64,000 nt of DNA from Flammeovirga pacifica (GTDB lineage Bacteria; Bacteroidota; Bacteroidia; Cytophagales; Flammeovirgaceae): positions 2,533,699 through 2,597,698 of the forward strand of contig NZ_JRYR02000001.1 of the NCBI RefSeq assembly GCF_000807855.2, given 5' to 3'. The translations under genes and the position numbers were made by a program. The notes below the pieces were generated by a model, which was not told the origin of the DNA, did not search any database, and saw nothing but the letters and a program-made list of their open reading frames with translations. This document shows positions 1 through 8,506 of the stretch, piece after piece. Within the stretch, counting starts at the first letter, position 1, and each line of letters opens with the position of its first letter.

Positions 1-497
1 CAAATGCGTACCTCTCCTTCTACCTGTACATGGTTCAATACATCAAAACATATTTCTGAGGCCAAAGCACGATAGGTCATCCATAAATACATATCATTCT
101 GATTGAACTTTGTATAAGGAGTTGATAGAAAATCGTACACTGGTATTTCATAATGCAATGGAGCAATAAATTCTGAAAAACTGAGATTCCATTCTTTCAA
201 TGTGGCTTCCCAAGCATTTTCGATCTCTTCTTGTGTCTTACCAATCGTTTCTAACGAAAATAAAGAGCTCCAATTCTCAGAATACAAATGGAACGTCTGA
301 GAAGGAACATGGAAACCCATGATTACTTTTCTCTTTTCTGTTGTTACCCAGCGACCAACGACTCGTTCCCCAACAATATCAAATTGAAGGTTGGTATGGC
401 TATCGTCTGCCTTTTTGGGGACAAAAGCTCGATTAAACTTTGCGATAACCTGACAAAGTTGATGGATGTGTTGATCAAGAATGTTGTATGCCTGCAT
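1..497 (-). CDS. Unknown protein, C-terminal part cut by window edge
   Basis: An open frame starts at an ATG (complement of 495-497) and stays open to base 1, giving at least 165 residues; the C-terminus lies outside the window. The start is MQAYNILDQHIHQL, followed by FVPKKADDSHTNL and a region rich in Trp, Glu and aromatic residues. There is no signal peptide or membrane segment. I do not recognise the family. The first 23 bases overlap the end of the Rieske/glutamate-synthase-domain gene in another frame, so the two are probably co-transcribed and translationally coupled. The codon pattern looks coding and no competing frame is convincing. Function unknown. Confidence 0.7.
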   Translation of the reverse strand, partial: MQAYNILDQHIHQLCQVIAKFNRAFVPKKADDSHTNLQFDIVGERVVGRWVTTEKRKVIMGFHVPSQTFHLYSENWSSLFSLETIGKTQEEIENAWEATLKEWNLSFSEFIAPLHYEIPVYDFLSTPYTKFNQNDMYLWMTYRALASEICFDVLNHVQVEGEVRI

Positions 498-2088
498 ATC
501 TGATTCCGGTTAATTGGTACATGTCGTATGATATAGTCGATAAATCTGAAAAATTGAATTCCTGAAAAGAAGCATGTCCGCAACTTCTAGCAACTACCTT
601 CATCAAGTCGGTACTTGCTTGGAAGAATGTTGCCAATTGTTTGGCTGATTTATCAATTAATAATCTACTTCTGAGATTTTCTTTTTGAGTGGCAATTCCA
701 ACAGGACAATTATTTGTACCACAGGCTCTCATTCCTAAACATCCGATAGCTTGTAAAGCTGAGTTCGAAACTGCAATAGCATCTGCTCCTAGCATCATCG
801 CTTTTGCAAAATCTTCGGGTACTCTTAATCCTCCTGTTATGATCAATGTAACATCTGTTCTCCCTACTTTTTCCAAAAATCGCTTTGCTCTGACCAATGC
901 GGGAATGGTCGGCACATTAATGTTATCTCTCAAAATAGATGGAGCTGAACCTGTTCCTCCGCCTCTACCATCCAAAATGATATAATCTACTCCAACCTTT
1001 AAAGCAAATTCAATATCTTCTTCAATACGACTCGCTGCAATCTTAAAACCGATAGGTATTCCACCTGTTTTTTCTCTAACCTCATCAGCAAACTTTTTAA
1101 AGTCTTCCGCTGAAACTAAATCTGGAAATGCCGCTGGAGAAATAGCAGTTTCTCCCTCATTCAATCCGCGAACTTCTGCAATTTCTTTTGTGACTTTATT
1201 CCCTGGAAGGTGTCCCCCTGTTCCTGTTTTTGCACCTTGTCCCCCTTTAAAATGAAACGCTTGTGCTTTCTTCACTTTCTCCCAAGAGAAGCCGAATTTC
1301 CCTGAGGCCAACTCATAAAAATATTTCGAATTGTTTGCTTGCTCATCAGGTAACATTCCTCCCTCACCAGAACAGATACCCGTCCCTGCCATTTCTGCAC
1401 CTTTGGATAAGGCTACTTTAGCTTCATAAGAAAGTGCACCGAAACTCATATCAGAAACAAACATTGGGCGATCCAACTTTAATGGCTTTTTCGCATTTTT
1501 TCCGATGATAACTTCAGTCGATACTTCTTCGTGATCTAATAATGGACGCTTGGATAACTGTGCCGGAAGAAATTGAATATCCTCCCATTTAGGAAGCTTA
1601 TTTCTATCCACCCCCATACTCGTTGATGGACCATGGTGACCATAATTTTTCAATCCATTTTTTGATAACTCCTTGATGTAAGAAGTATATGGCTCGGTTT
1701 CTTCAGGATGTGTATCCATATACAAACCTTGGTAATCTTCTCGATTAAACGGTTGAGGATGTTCTTTTAAATAGGCACTCACCTCATCTTCCTCTACACA
1801 GACAAATCCATCTATTATTTCCGATGTAAACTTCTGTAATGCTTCTTCATTATTGTATTCAGACACTCCTGTATCAATACGATAATCCCAATTATGTACC
1901 CCACAAATCAAGTTATTACCTTGAACAAATCCATCAGACATTAATGCACCTCTGTGTAAGCATCTCCCATAAAAAACCGAAATATCATCGTCGTATTTTA
2001 CTACAACTAAGTCTAATCCGTTCAAAATCGCATAATGAGGTTCTCGATCAGACAATTGATCGTAAGGTATGAGTTGTTTTTGGGCCAT
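475..2088 (-). CDS. Rieske domain fused to glutamate synthase FMN/Fe-S domain
   Basis: 537 residues. Residues about 1-100 form a Rieske [2Fe-2S] domain with ligand pairs C43-x-H45 and C62-x2-H65 (CLHRG and CGVHNW). From about residue 150 the protein matches the FMN-binding synthase domain of the glutamate synthase large subunit, including GGQGAKTGTGGHLPG and the cysteine cluster C450/C456/C461 (CLGMRACGTNNCPVG) that binds a 3Fe-4S cluster in that family. The N-terminal glutamine amidotransferase domain and the C-terminal GXGXG domain of GltB are missing, so it cannot be a normal glutamine-dependent GOGAT. It is probably a cytosolic iron-sulfur flavoenzyme with electrons passing through the Rieske centre; the substrate is unknown. 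It overlaps the next gene by 23 bases. Confidence 0.85.
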   Translation of the reverse strand: MAQKQLIPYDQLSDREPHYAILNGLDLVVVKYDDDISVFYGRCLHRGALMSDGFVQGNNLICGVHNWDYRIDTGVSEYNNEEALQKFTSEIIDGFVCVEEDEVSAYLKEHPQPFNREDYQGLYMDTHPEETEPYTSYIKELSKNGLKNYGHHGPSTSMGVDRNKLPKWEDIQFLPAQLSKRPLLDHEEVSTEVIIGKNAKKPLKLDRPMFVSDMSFGALSYEAKVALSKGAEMAGTGICSGEGGMLPDEQANNSKYFYELASGKFGFSWEKVKKAQAFHFKGGQGAKTGTGGHLPGNKVTKEIAEVRGLNEGETAISPAAFPDLVSAEDFKKFADEVREKTGGIPIGFKIAASRIEEDIEFALKVGVDYIILDGRGGGTGSAPSILRDNINVPTIPALVRAKRFLEKVGRTDVTLIITGGLRVPEDFAKAMMLGADAIAVSNSALQAIGCLGMRACGTNNCPVGIATQKENLRSRLLIDKSAKQLATFFQASTDLMKVVARSCGHASFQEFNFSDLSTISYDMYQLTGIRYAGIQHS

Positions 2089-2378
2089 ACTTAGGTTATA
2101 ATTAATAGTAATGATTATGTAATTAAGATAATCAAAAAATGATTAAGTACATCACTATCAATCATATGACCTTTAAAAACAAAAAGTTTTCATTTTATAA
2201 TTCAAGGTAATTGATTCTATTTATACTCATATTTGATAGTTACGAGATTTAAAATATTTTCAACTACAACGAAATACAAATCAAGGTTTGATAAAAAATA
2301 ATCCCAAGTAGAAATTCAAATGAAAGAACTTCTACTTGGGATTCATTGTAGTGAGAAAATTATGAGTCTATTTGAAAT
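2089..2378. other. Intergenic region with hairpin only
   Basis: About 290 AT-rich bases between two minus-strand genes. They hold the promoter side of the Rieske-fusion gene and the terminator of the upstream GH16 gene at 2291-2343. No further coding frame or repeat was seen. Confidence 0.5.
2291..2343 (-). terminator. Rho-independent terminator of GH16 gene
   Basis: A perfect 14-bp inverted repeat, AATCCCAAGTAGAA at 2300-2313 with its complement at 2330-2343. On the minus strand it is followed directly by a T-rich run (TATTTTTTAT). It lies 36 bases past the GH16 stop. Confidence 0.85.
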
Positions 2379-4574
2379 TTATTTTTTCACAAAACGACTT
2401 GTATAGACTCCTTTTACAGAAGTTACTCTCAGTAAATACGTTCCCGATGATAAATCATTTACTTTAATATCGGATAGTGTTTTTCCATCTTGAATAGAAA
2501 TCAATTTTAATGTTTGTCCATTAATATTTAACACCTCAAGCTTTTGTATATCATTGATTTCTTCTTCAAATACTATTTTTAAAGTTCCCTCAACAGGGTT
2601 AGGGTATACTTTTAGTACTTTATTCTTTTTTTTGATATCATCTAAACCTGTAATATCCTCAGTCACGGTAATATTGCTAATTTCATCCGTCAGCTTATCA
2701 AAACTTCCATTTTCCGGCGTAAACTCAATAGCAATTTTATAGTCATCAGACGGAGAAATATCAGTATCTGCATTTATCTTTATTGATCTCGTTAATGTTC
2801 TTTCACCAAGACGTTCAGTACGAACTTCATCGGCTATTACATTATTCTCCTTATCTAATAATTGAATTTTTAAGGTACCATTCTCATATGTTCCATAAGA
2901 AAACTCAATTTCAATCTCTTTAGCATCCCCAGCTATTACTGTTGGTACATTCAATAATTTTATAGCCGGTTCAATAGGATCTTCAACATTAAAATAAATT
3001 ACTGGTTCAATGGCTACCGCTTCTGGATCTTTCCAATCGTACCCTTGTCGGTGCATATACACTTTATAGAAGTAGTTTGATCCTGCTGGTGTTGCAGAAG
3101 GCATAGAAATATTAATAGAAGCCACTCCATTTCCAGCATCTACATTTTTATTTCCACTACCAAACCAACTACCATCCGGCTTTCTGATTTCTATATTGAT
3201 CTTACAAGGTACATCCGCCTCATATTTTACATTTACAGAATAATTTGTTTTTCCTGGTTCCAAAGATGTTGGAATGCCTTCGTCCCATAGCTTCTTCTCT
3301 AATGGCTTCTCTACAACATCAAAAGTAGTAGAAGTTGTTTTAAGAATAGAATCTCCATTTTTAATTTCATATACTACCTTATAGCCAGAATCAATTGCTA
3401 ACTCTGCATCTAAATCAAATTCTGTAAACAAAGATTTAACGCCTTGAGTTACATCATATGTTTTTTCTCCTAAAACTTTATTAGAAGGATCGTATAAAGT
3501 AACCGTTACTGTTCTTGCAGCAGAAGCAGAATAAATTAAAGTGGTAGAAAACTGATAAGAAGGGTATGCTGTTATATTGTCTTCGTACCCTTTAATGTTA
3601 TCTTTATTTTCATTGAAATCATTTTGATCAATATCTACTAATTTCCATACTCTCACCCAATCGTACATTACAGCTCGTTGTGTTTTTGTACGGAAATCAT
3701 CTTCAAACATCCACTCTTCTGGTTTAGGGTTAGTGGCATTCATTTCATCATTATCGCCCCAATTATACGTCTCCATTACGATAATTACTGGCATTGGCAT
3801 GAAGTAATCTCTAGTGGGAGTAATTGTACCAAAATATTTATCATCGTTGTAGAACATTGCTGTATTCGCATCTTTCCACCACATACCAACAGTATTCCAA
3901 CCTAGTGGAGCTGCTAAATTAGGTGCTTTTACATCACTGTCTGTTGTTTCGTAAGGTAAACGTTGACAAGATCCATTGGCATCACTAAAAGGTTTTGAAT
4001 GTGAATTAACATGTTGGATATTATTGAATGAACCATCTCCATGTTCGTTGAAAGGCCCTGTATAACCCATGTTTTCGATGATATCTAATTCAGTGGCATA
4101 CTTCGTATTACAATCATCAGTTGTTGTGCCTCTAGAATTCATAAACACACCTGAACCCATTGGGAAATCAGATGGCTTTACACGTACTTCGAAATAACCA
4201 TAGGTTTGTAATACTTTTGTATCCATACCTCCTCCTGCAAAATGATAATCTTTACCATTACCACGTGGAAAACGTTCGTCTTCGTAATACCACATCGGGT
4301 TCATACTCATGTAATAATTATCTGAATCAGGGTCTTTAACTGGCTCTAATATTCTTTTATCAAATGATGCCGTTCTTCCCCAAGAATCTGCTTTATCAAA
4401 TAATCTCCATTTATCAGTATTGGGACTTTGAGCGTCGAATTCATCACTCATTTCATGATTTAAAACCCAAACTTTTCCTGCTGGAGCATCCGGAGGGTCA
4501 GCCATCAACAGTGTCGTATTAAAACCCATTAATAGAAGGAGTAATGTTATTTTTTTAAAAGTAGTTGTTTGCAT
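2379..4574 (-). CDS. Secreted GH16 glycoside hydrolase, agarase/porphyranase-like
   Basis: 731 residues from the chosen ATG at 4574. The frame opens 14 codons earlier with TTG, but the ATG places a clean signal peptide (TLLLLLMGFNTTLLMA) at the N-terminus. The catalytic domain spans about residues 30-315 and carries the GH16 signature ELDIIE (E162, D164, E167: nucleophile, assisting Asp, acid/base). The surrounding residues, such as YGYFEVRVKP, resemble beta-agarases and porphyranases of marine bacteria more than laminarinases, so a red-algal galactan is the likely substrate. Several Ig-like beta domains follow (about 330-640). The end, VYPNPVEG through GTYLLRV and RFVKK, is a T9SS type A sorting domain. 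It stands alone, divergent from the PNGase F gene. Substrate not certain. Confidence 0.88.
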   Translation of the reverse strand: MQTTTFKKITLLLLLMGFNTTLLMADPPDAPAGKVWVLNHEMSDEFDAQSPNTDKWRLFDKADSWGRTASFDKRILEPVKDPDSDNYYMSMNPMWYYEDERFPRGNGKDYHFAGGGMDTKVLQTYGYFEVRVKPSDFPMGSGVFMNSRGTTTDDCNTKYATELDIIENMGYTGPFNEHGDGSFNNIQHVNSHSKPFSDANGSCQRLPYETTDSDVKAPNLAAPLGWNTVGMWWKDANTAMFYNDDKYFGTITPTRDYFMPMPVIIVMETYNWGDNDEMNATNPKPEEWMFEDDFRTKTQRAVMYDWVRVWKLVDIDQNDFNENKDNIKGYEDNITAYPSYQFSTTLIYSASAARTVTVTLYDPSNKVLGEKTYDVTQGVKSLFTEFDLDAELAIDSGYKVVYEIKNGDSILKTTSTTFDVVEKPLEKKLWDEGIPTSLEPGKTNYSVNVKYEADVPCKINIEIRKPDGSWFGSGNKNVDAGNGVASINISMPSATPAGSNYFYKVYMHRQGYDWKDPEAVAIEPVIYFNVEDPIEPAIKLLNVPTVIAGDAKEIEIEFSYGTYENGTLKIQLLDKENNVIADEVRTERLGERTLTRSIKINADTDISPSDDYKIAIEFTPENGSFDKLTDEISNITVTEDITGLDDIKKKNKVLKVYPNPVEGTLKIVFEEEINDIQKLEVLNINGQTLKLISIQDGKTLSDIKVNDLSSGTYLLRVTSVKGVYTSRFVKK

Positions 4575-4872
4575 TGTTTCAAGTATTTGATTTGCATTAT
4601 TTGTAATATTAACCAACTTTATTAACCTTCTAGAAAAATTTTGACTGAAGCATCCAAGATTAAAATTTTATTCCCCTTTATCGTTCATTTTTTTTCCTTG
4701 ATTACTCTTGACTAGAATAAACAATCCATTATTCCTTTTCATTTTTAATGGTATTCAATCACATTTCGTTCTTAATTAATATTGTTATCAAACTTTATTT
4801 TCGGTTAACGGAATTGATGAATAAATTAAAGTTCTAAATAACGATCATATAAATAAACAGTAAATCTATTCA
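4575..4872. promoter_or_regulatory. Divergent promoter region, GH16 / PNGase F
   Basis: About 300 very AT-rich bases between two divergent secreted-enzyme genes. Both promoters must lie here, but I see no clear operator, repeat or additional gene. Confidence 0.4.
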
Positions 4873-6588
4873 ATGAAAATGAGATCAATTTTTACATTAT
4901 TCTTTTTATCTATTCTTACTATAGGATATGCTCAAAAAAAGAAGAAAGAGGTAAGTGCCGTTGTGGAATATCATTCTTTATACAACGGAAAACCTAATAC
5001 GGAAAGAGGGAGTACCGTAGTTACCTATCATGATAATTTAGCCAAAGTAGAACAAGTATATCCTTATGAGTTATCAGAAATGATGAAAAGGGTCACTCAG
5101 TATTCTGTTATGGACTTTACACAATTAAAAACGTATTCAATTGCAGATATTCAAGGGAAGCGTTATCATTCTGTATCTGATTATAAACCTAATGATGAGG
5201 TAGAATTAACGGAAAATGATACGACTATTCTAGGTTTTAAATGCGATAAAATAAAATTCATTAGCTTCTCTAATACTATTGAAGTATGGTATACTAAAGA
5301 GGCTGGTATTAAAGGTTCTCCTAGTTATTTTATTAAAGATGCTTTGGTTTTAAAAACCGTTCGAAATGGGTCTTCTGTACAACAAGCCACTTCTTTTAGA
5401 AAACTAAAATCGAAAGAAACCAAAGATATGGATTTAATGCCTAAAGAATTGGGAGAGGAATTAGATCCGACCAACTTAAGGTATAAGGCACAACAAGGTG
5501 TTGTAACTACTATTGATCTTTTTAAAGATGAAAAAATCTCTTGGGGGAATGATATTAAAAATCCTGAGGGAGAACAAGAACAAGTTACTTACCTCTATGG
5601 AGGAGGTACTGTGATCTTGAAAAAAGTTACTTTACCTAAACATGATGTGCCTTGTGATGTATTCTTGGAATTAGAACAAATGTCAAATGGCGATGCTTAC
5701 GATAGAACAGGATCTGTTTTCATGATCAGAAATACAGATAAACCTTCGATGTTGGACGCTATGAAAAATGGTATCAAAACCGTTCCTGCTTTTACTGATA
5801 AAGATGGAAAAGAGTACCATGGTATGACTACTCAAGGTGACTTCGAACCTGCCATCGAATTAATGAGATTCTTTACTCCTTTTGGTGTGAATAAATTCAA
5901 CGATAAAAGAGTGTTAGATGGCTTAACTTGGGCCAATAATACGTATTATAAGCAAAGTATTTCTTACTTGGAACCTATCTTAGAAGGTGAGGTTTGGATT
6001 GGTGTTTTTATTGGTAACTACGATAAAGGTGGCCATAAAGTAAGTCTAAAAATGAAATACTATCCGAAGGAAAATAAACCTTCTACTGATAGAAAAAATT
6101 ATTGGGTAAAACCCATCTTCAATACTTGTAATATTCTAGAAATGGCAAGCCAAAATTACCCAACTATGTTTGGAGCTGGTGGCCTAAAAGTAGATGTTAC
6201 TATTCCTGAAAATGTTTCTGATATTCATATGCACTATATCACTACAGGCCATGGTGGCTGGGGTGGTGGTGATGAATTCAACCCTAAAGAAAATAAAATT
6301 TCAGTAGATGGTAAATTAGTGTATTCTTACACTCCTTGGAGATGTGATTGTGGTACTTACCGTGAGTTGAACCCTGCCTCTGGTAACTTCTGGAACGGAG
6401 AGTCTTCTTCTGATCTTGATCGTTCAGGATGGTGCCCTGGGACTGTGACTAACCCTGTGCAAACTCCATTAAATATTTCTACGGGTAAACATCAGTTTGA
6501 AGTACAAATTCCACAAGGAGAACCTGCAGGTGGTTATAGTATTAGCTCTTGGTGTGTATCTGGGGTGTTGATTGGGGAAGTGAAGTAG
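4873..6588 (+). CDS. PNGase F-type peptide-N-glycosidase with extra N-terminal domain
   Basis: 571 residues with a signal peptide (residues 1-20, ending IGYAQ). The C-terminal two thirds match PNGase F, which removes N-glycans from asparagine. The N-terminal eight-stranded domain holds NGDAYDRTGSVF (D274/D277, the region of catalytic Asp60 in PNGase F) and an E373-x-W375 pair matching Glu118/Trp120. The C-terminal domain holds TGHGGWGGGDEF (E468, the Glu206 position), TPWRCDCGTYRELNP and RSGWCPGT. Assigning these residues rests on remembered family data. Residues about 25-185 are an additional domain resembling GLPGLI-type beta proteins; type II PNGases also carry an extra N-terminal domain. 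No T9SS tail is visible. Single-gene unit followed by a terminator. Confidence 0.88.
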   Translation: MKMRSIFTLFFLSILTIGYAQKKKKEVSAVVEYHSLYNGKPNTERGSTVVTYHDNLAKVEQVYPYELSEMMKRVTQYSVMDFTQLKTYSIADIQGKRYHSVSDYKPNDEVELTENDTTILGFKCDKIKFISFSNTIEVWYTKEAGIKGSPSYFIKDALVLKTVRNGSSVQQATSFRKLKSKETKDMDLMPKELGEELDPTNLRYKAQQGVVTTIDLFKDEKISWGNDIKNPEGEQEQVTYLYGGGTVILKKVTLPKHDVPCDVFLELEQMSNGDAYDRTGSVFMIRNTDKPSMLDAMKNGIKTVPAFTDKDGKEYHGMTTQGDFEPAIELMRFFTPFGVNKFNDKRVLDGLTWANNTYYKQSISYLEPILEGEVWIGVFIGNYDKGGHKVSLKMKYYPKENKPSTDRKNYWVKPIFNTCNILEMASQNYPTMFGAGGLKVDVTIPENVSDIHMHYITTGHGGWGGGDEFNPKENKISVDGKLVYSYTPWRCDCGTYRELNPASGNFWNGESSSDLDRSGWCPGTVTNPVQTPLNISTGKHQFEVQIPQGEPAGGYSISSWCVSGVLIGEVK

Positions 6589-6622
6589 GGATATAACCAA
6601 TCCCTCATATAATCTTAATAAG

Positions 6623-6668
6623 AAGTCTCTTAGCTTACGCTTTAAGTTGTAGCTAAGAGACTTTTTTA
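6623..6668 (+). terminator. Terminator of PNGase F gene
   Basis: A perfect 13-bp stem, AAGTCTCTTAGCT at 6623-6635 and its complement at 6651-6663, followed by a T run. It lies 35 bases after the stop codon. Confidence 0.85.
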
Positions 6669-6699
6669 TATACAGTTTTTTTATTGGTATACTTCGTTT

Positions 6700-6981
6700 T
6701 TATATGAGATCAAGAAACTCAATCCCTCCTATTCTCCCATCTTTAAGTATATCTAAAACGATTGTTCCTTGTTCATTATCCTCCAAAACAATATTTTCAT
6801 CAAATTGCCATTCTGAACCAGGTTCATTTGCTTTATCATCAGACACTATTTGAATATACGGTTGAAGTTCCCACTTTCTAGTTGTCAATTTTTCAAGATG
6901 AAAAACTAAGTCTAACCTTTGGGGTTCTTGCTCTTTGAGGAGTTTTACTAAAATATCTTTATGAAATTCGGGAGTGTCCAT
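6700..6981 (-). CDS. Small unknown acidic protein
   Basis: 93 residues, ATG start, no signal peptide or membrane segment. Visible features are an N-terminal helical part (DILVKLLKEQEPQRLDLVFHLEKL) and a beta-rich C-terminus ending GTIVLDILKDGRIGGIEFLDLI, a style seen in small single-domain unknown proteins and some immunity proteins. I do not recognise the family. It lies 23 bases after the stop of the other small minus-strand gene, so the two probably share a transcript. Confidence 0.6.
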   Translation of the reverse strand: MDTPEFHKDILVKLLKEQEPQRLDLVFHLEKLTTRKWELQPYIQIVSDDKANEPGSEWQFDENIVLEDNEQGTIVLDILKDGRIGGIEFLDLI

Positions 6982-7004
6982 TGAGATTGATGAGTGAATT
7001 TATA

Positions 7005-7262
7005 TTACAATTTAATAAACTCTTTTTCCTCATTCAAAATATCGACATCAGTTGCTACACCATAATGTATTTTTGTTGTGCTACCGTCTGAATATATTCG
7101 TCCAACAATTTCGTCATCGACTTGTAAACGATCATATGTAATTGTGGTACTATCATACAATTCAATACAGTAGTACCTATGGGCTGATAGGTCAAGCTTA
7201 TATCCTAAATTTGATAGGGTATCGTAAGATTCATTTGCATAATAATTGAAATCATCAATCAC
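7005..7262 (-). CDS. Small unknown protein, possibly 5'-truncated
   Basis: 85 residues from a GTG at 7262 (MIDDFNYYANESYDTL...). The frame stays open for about 34 codons upstream without any ATG, reading KASKLNFSINQQEFDSLDKDENSGIIE, and closes at a TGA (complement of 7365-7367) inside the left arm of the hairpin repeat at 7360-7462. Either GTG is the real start, or the original N-terminus was lost where the repeat now sits. The sequence is rich in Tyr and Asp with no known motif. Function unknown. Confidence 0.5.
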   Translation of the reverse strand: MIDDFNYYANESYDTLSNLGYKLDLSAHRYYCIELYDSTTITYDRLQVDDEIVGRIYSDGSTTKIHYGVATDVDILNEEKEFIKL

Positions 7263-7359
7263 CTCAATTATTCCCGAATTCTCGTCTTTATCTAATGAAT
7301 CAAATTCTTGTTGATTAATAGAGAAATTAAGTTTGCTTGCTTTAATCTTGAATATGAAG

Positions 7360-7462
7360 ATATATCAAAAAACAGCCTAAATTATATTTTACTTTAATTT
7401 AGGCTGTTTTTTGATATATACCCATGTCATAAACTGGCCAAATATCTACTTTAGTTTAATTT
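7360..7462. repeat. Dispersed hairpin repeat, copy A
   Basis: First of three copies of a roughly 100-bp element. It consists of a hairpin whose arms begin AAAAAACAGCC, a loop containing ACTTTACTTTA, a run of T, the segment ATATACCCAT, a variable stretch, and the conserved tail AATATCTACTTTAGTTTAAT. In this copy the inverted repeat is a perfect 24 bp (7360-7383 with 7396-7419). Copies B and C are at 18102-18198 and 20731-20827. The hairpin could terminate transcription in either direction. Confidence 0.85.
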
Positions 7463-7593
7463 CATCACTTTTTATTAAAATGATAAAAACGTTGAAAAAT
7501 AGAAAAGAAGGTCCACAAATGTTCGTAGATAAAACGACAAGAATAAAGAAAGCTTTATCGATTAATTTGTACCTACTTACTACCTGTTTTAAA
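7463..7593. other. Spacer downstream of hmuV
   Basis: The gap from 7263 to 7593 holds the open upstream extension of the small GTG gene, repeat copy A and about 130 bases of AT-rich sequence. No convincing gene was seen on either strand, and no strong terminator for the hmu operon other than the repeat hairpin. Confidence 0.4.
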
Positions 7594-7932
7594 TCAATCT
7601 TCAATATAAATTACTTCTCCGCTTTCCAACTGATACGCCGTACCAATTTTCTTTCCTTTATCTCCCGACTCCGTTTTATCTTGACTCTCCGAGGGTTTGT
7701 ATTTAGTGATTTCCTTTCCTTTTTTAGTAATAATTTCCATCTGTTCCTTTCCCGGATTTTTCACAATAGTAAAGTCTTCCTCTGTAAAGAATTCTTGCAT
7801 ATTGAAACGGGTCACTAAAGCGATCATAAGTGCCACCGCAAAGACCATGGCTACATCAAAAAGGTTGGCCACTGATGCTACCGAATCGATATCATCGTCG
7901 TTAGTTAAGAACGGGTTGTTTCTTCTTCTCAT
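7594..7932 (-). CDS. hmuV: DUF2149 membrane protein, HmuV-like
   Basis: 112 residues. The N-terminus RRRNNPFLTNDDDIDSVASVANLFDVAMVFAVALMIALV is typical of DUF2149: a basic N-terminus, an Asp-rich stretch, VANLFD, then one membrane helix (about 25-43). The C-terminal soluble part is charged (TKKGKEITKYKPSES). In hmu operons of Bacteroidota this is the last gene, beside an ExbB/TolQ-type protein, and is thought to work as the ExbD/TolR-like partner of that channel. It overlaps the end of hmuU by 32 bases, which supports stoichiometric translation. Name assigned by operon position plus family, not by function. Confidence 0.82.
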   Translation of the reverse strand: MRRRNNPFLTNDDDIDSVASVANLFDVAMVFAVALMIALVTRFNMQEFFTEEDFTIVKNPGKEQMEIITKKGKEITKYKPSESQDKTESGDKGKKIGTAYQLESGEVIYIED

Positions 7933-8506
7933 TTTCTTCTTGCATTAAATCAACAATAAAAACTAAAGTGGCGTAGTCTTCTGCAAACCATCTTTGCTGA
8001 AAGTTTTGGAGAATAAATCCTATTCCTCCAATAATTAACCCTACTACTGTTGTAGCAAAAGCCATTTGCATATTATTCGCCATAGAAGCGATATCACCAG
8101 AAGATAAACCAACTAACGCTGGCCCCATAGGAATTAAAGTTCCCATTAGCCCCACCACAGGACCCATCTTAGCTAAGTTTTTTAAGATGCTTAACGATTT
8201 TCGTCCTTTTGCTTCAAACTCTGCTATCACTCTTTCCCTTCTCACTAGAGAATCTTGAAAAGTAAATAACTCCATTATACTAGACATTAACAGAGAAGAT
8301 GATTCAAATTCGGGCTGAACTAAAGTTTGTTTTAATTGATCGATATAAGGTTTAATTACTTTCTTTTGTTTCACTCTTTGAATGAATGCCTGATAGTTCT
8401 CTCCTAATTTTACTAAGGAAATGATAAACATAACGATCAAGGCCACGACCGTTGGAAACATCAAACCTGATGAAATCCAAAACAATATTTTATTTACGTA
8501 ATCCAT
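7901..8506 (-). CDS. hmuU: MotA/TolQ/ExbB-type channel protein, HmuU-like
   Basis: 201 residues with an N-terminal membrane helix (about 10-32) and two further helices around 115-165. The stretch LKNLAKMGPVVGLMGTLIPMGPAL is the ExbB/TolQ/MotA proton-channel signature (GLMGTLIPMGPAL). Such proteins use the proton gradient to power envelope processes. In the hmu operon it probably energises heme handling together with the DUF2149 partner. It overlaps hmuT by 17 bases and hmuV by 32 bases, so hmuT, hmuU and hmuV form a tightly coupled block. The P. gingivalis-style name rests on gene order and family. Confidence 0.85.
   Translation of the reverse strand: MDYVNKILFWISSGLMFPTVVALIVMFIISLVKLGENYQAFIQRVKQKKVIKPYIDQLKQTLVQPEFESSSLLMSSIMELFTFQDSLVRRERVIAEFEAKGRKSLSILKNLAKMGPVVGLMGTLIPMGPALVGLSSGDIASMANNMQMAFATTVVGLIIGGIGFILQNFQQRWFAEDYATLVFIVDLMQEENEKKKQPVLN

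Noticed and set aside
4575..4616. Longer start (TTG) for the GH16 gene
   Set aside because: The extra 14 polar residues would precede the signal peptide; the ATG at 4574 gives a normal signal sequence.
7411..7818. Plus-strand open frame of 135 codons overlapping hmuV
   Set aside because: It is antisense to a recognisable DUF2149 gene, begins in the hairpin repeat and has a low-complexity Phe/Leu/Ser composition typical of an antisense shadow.
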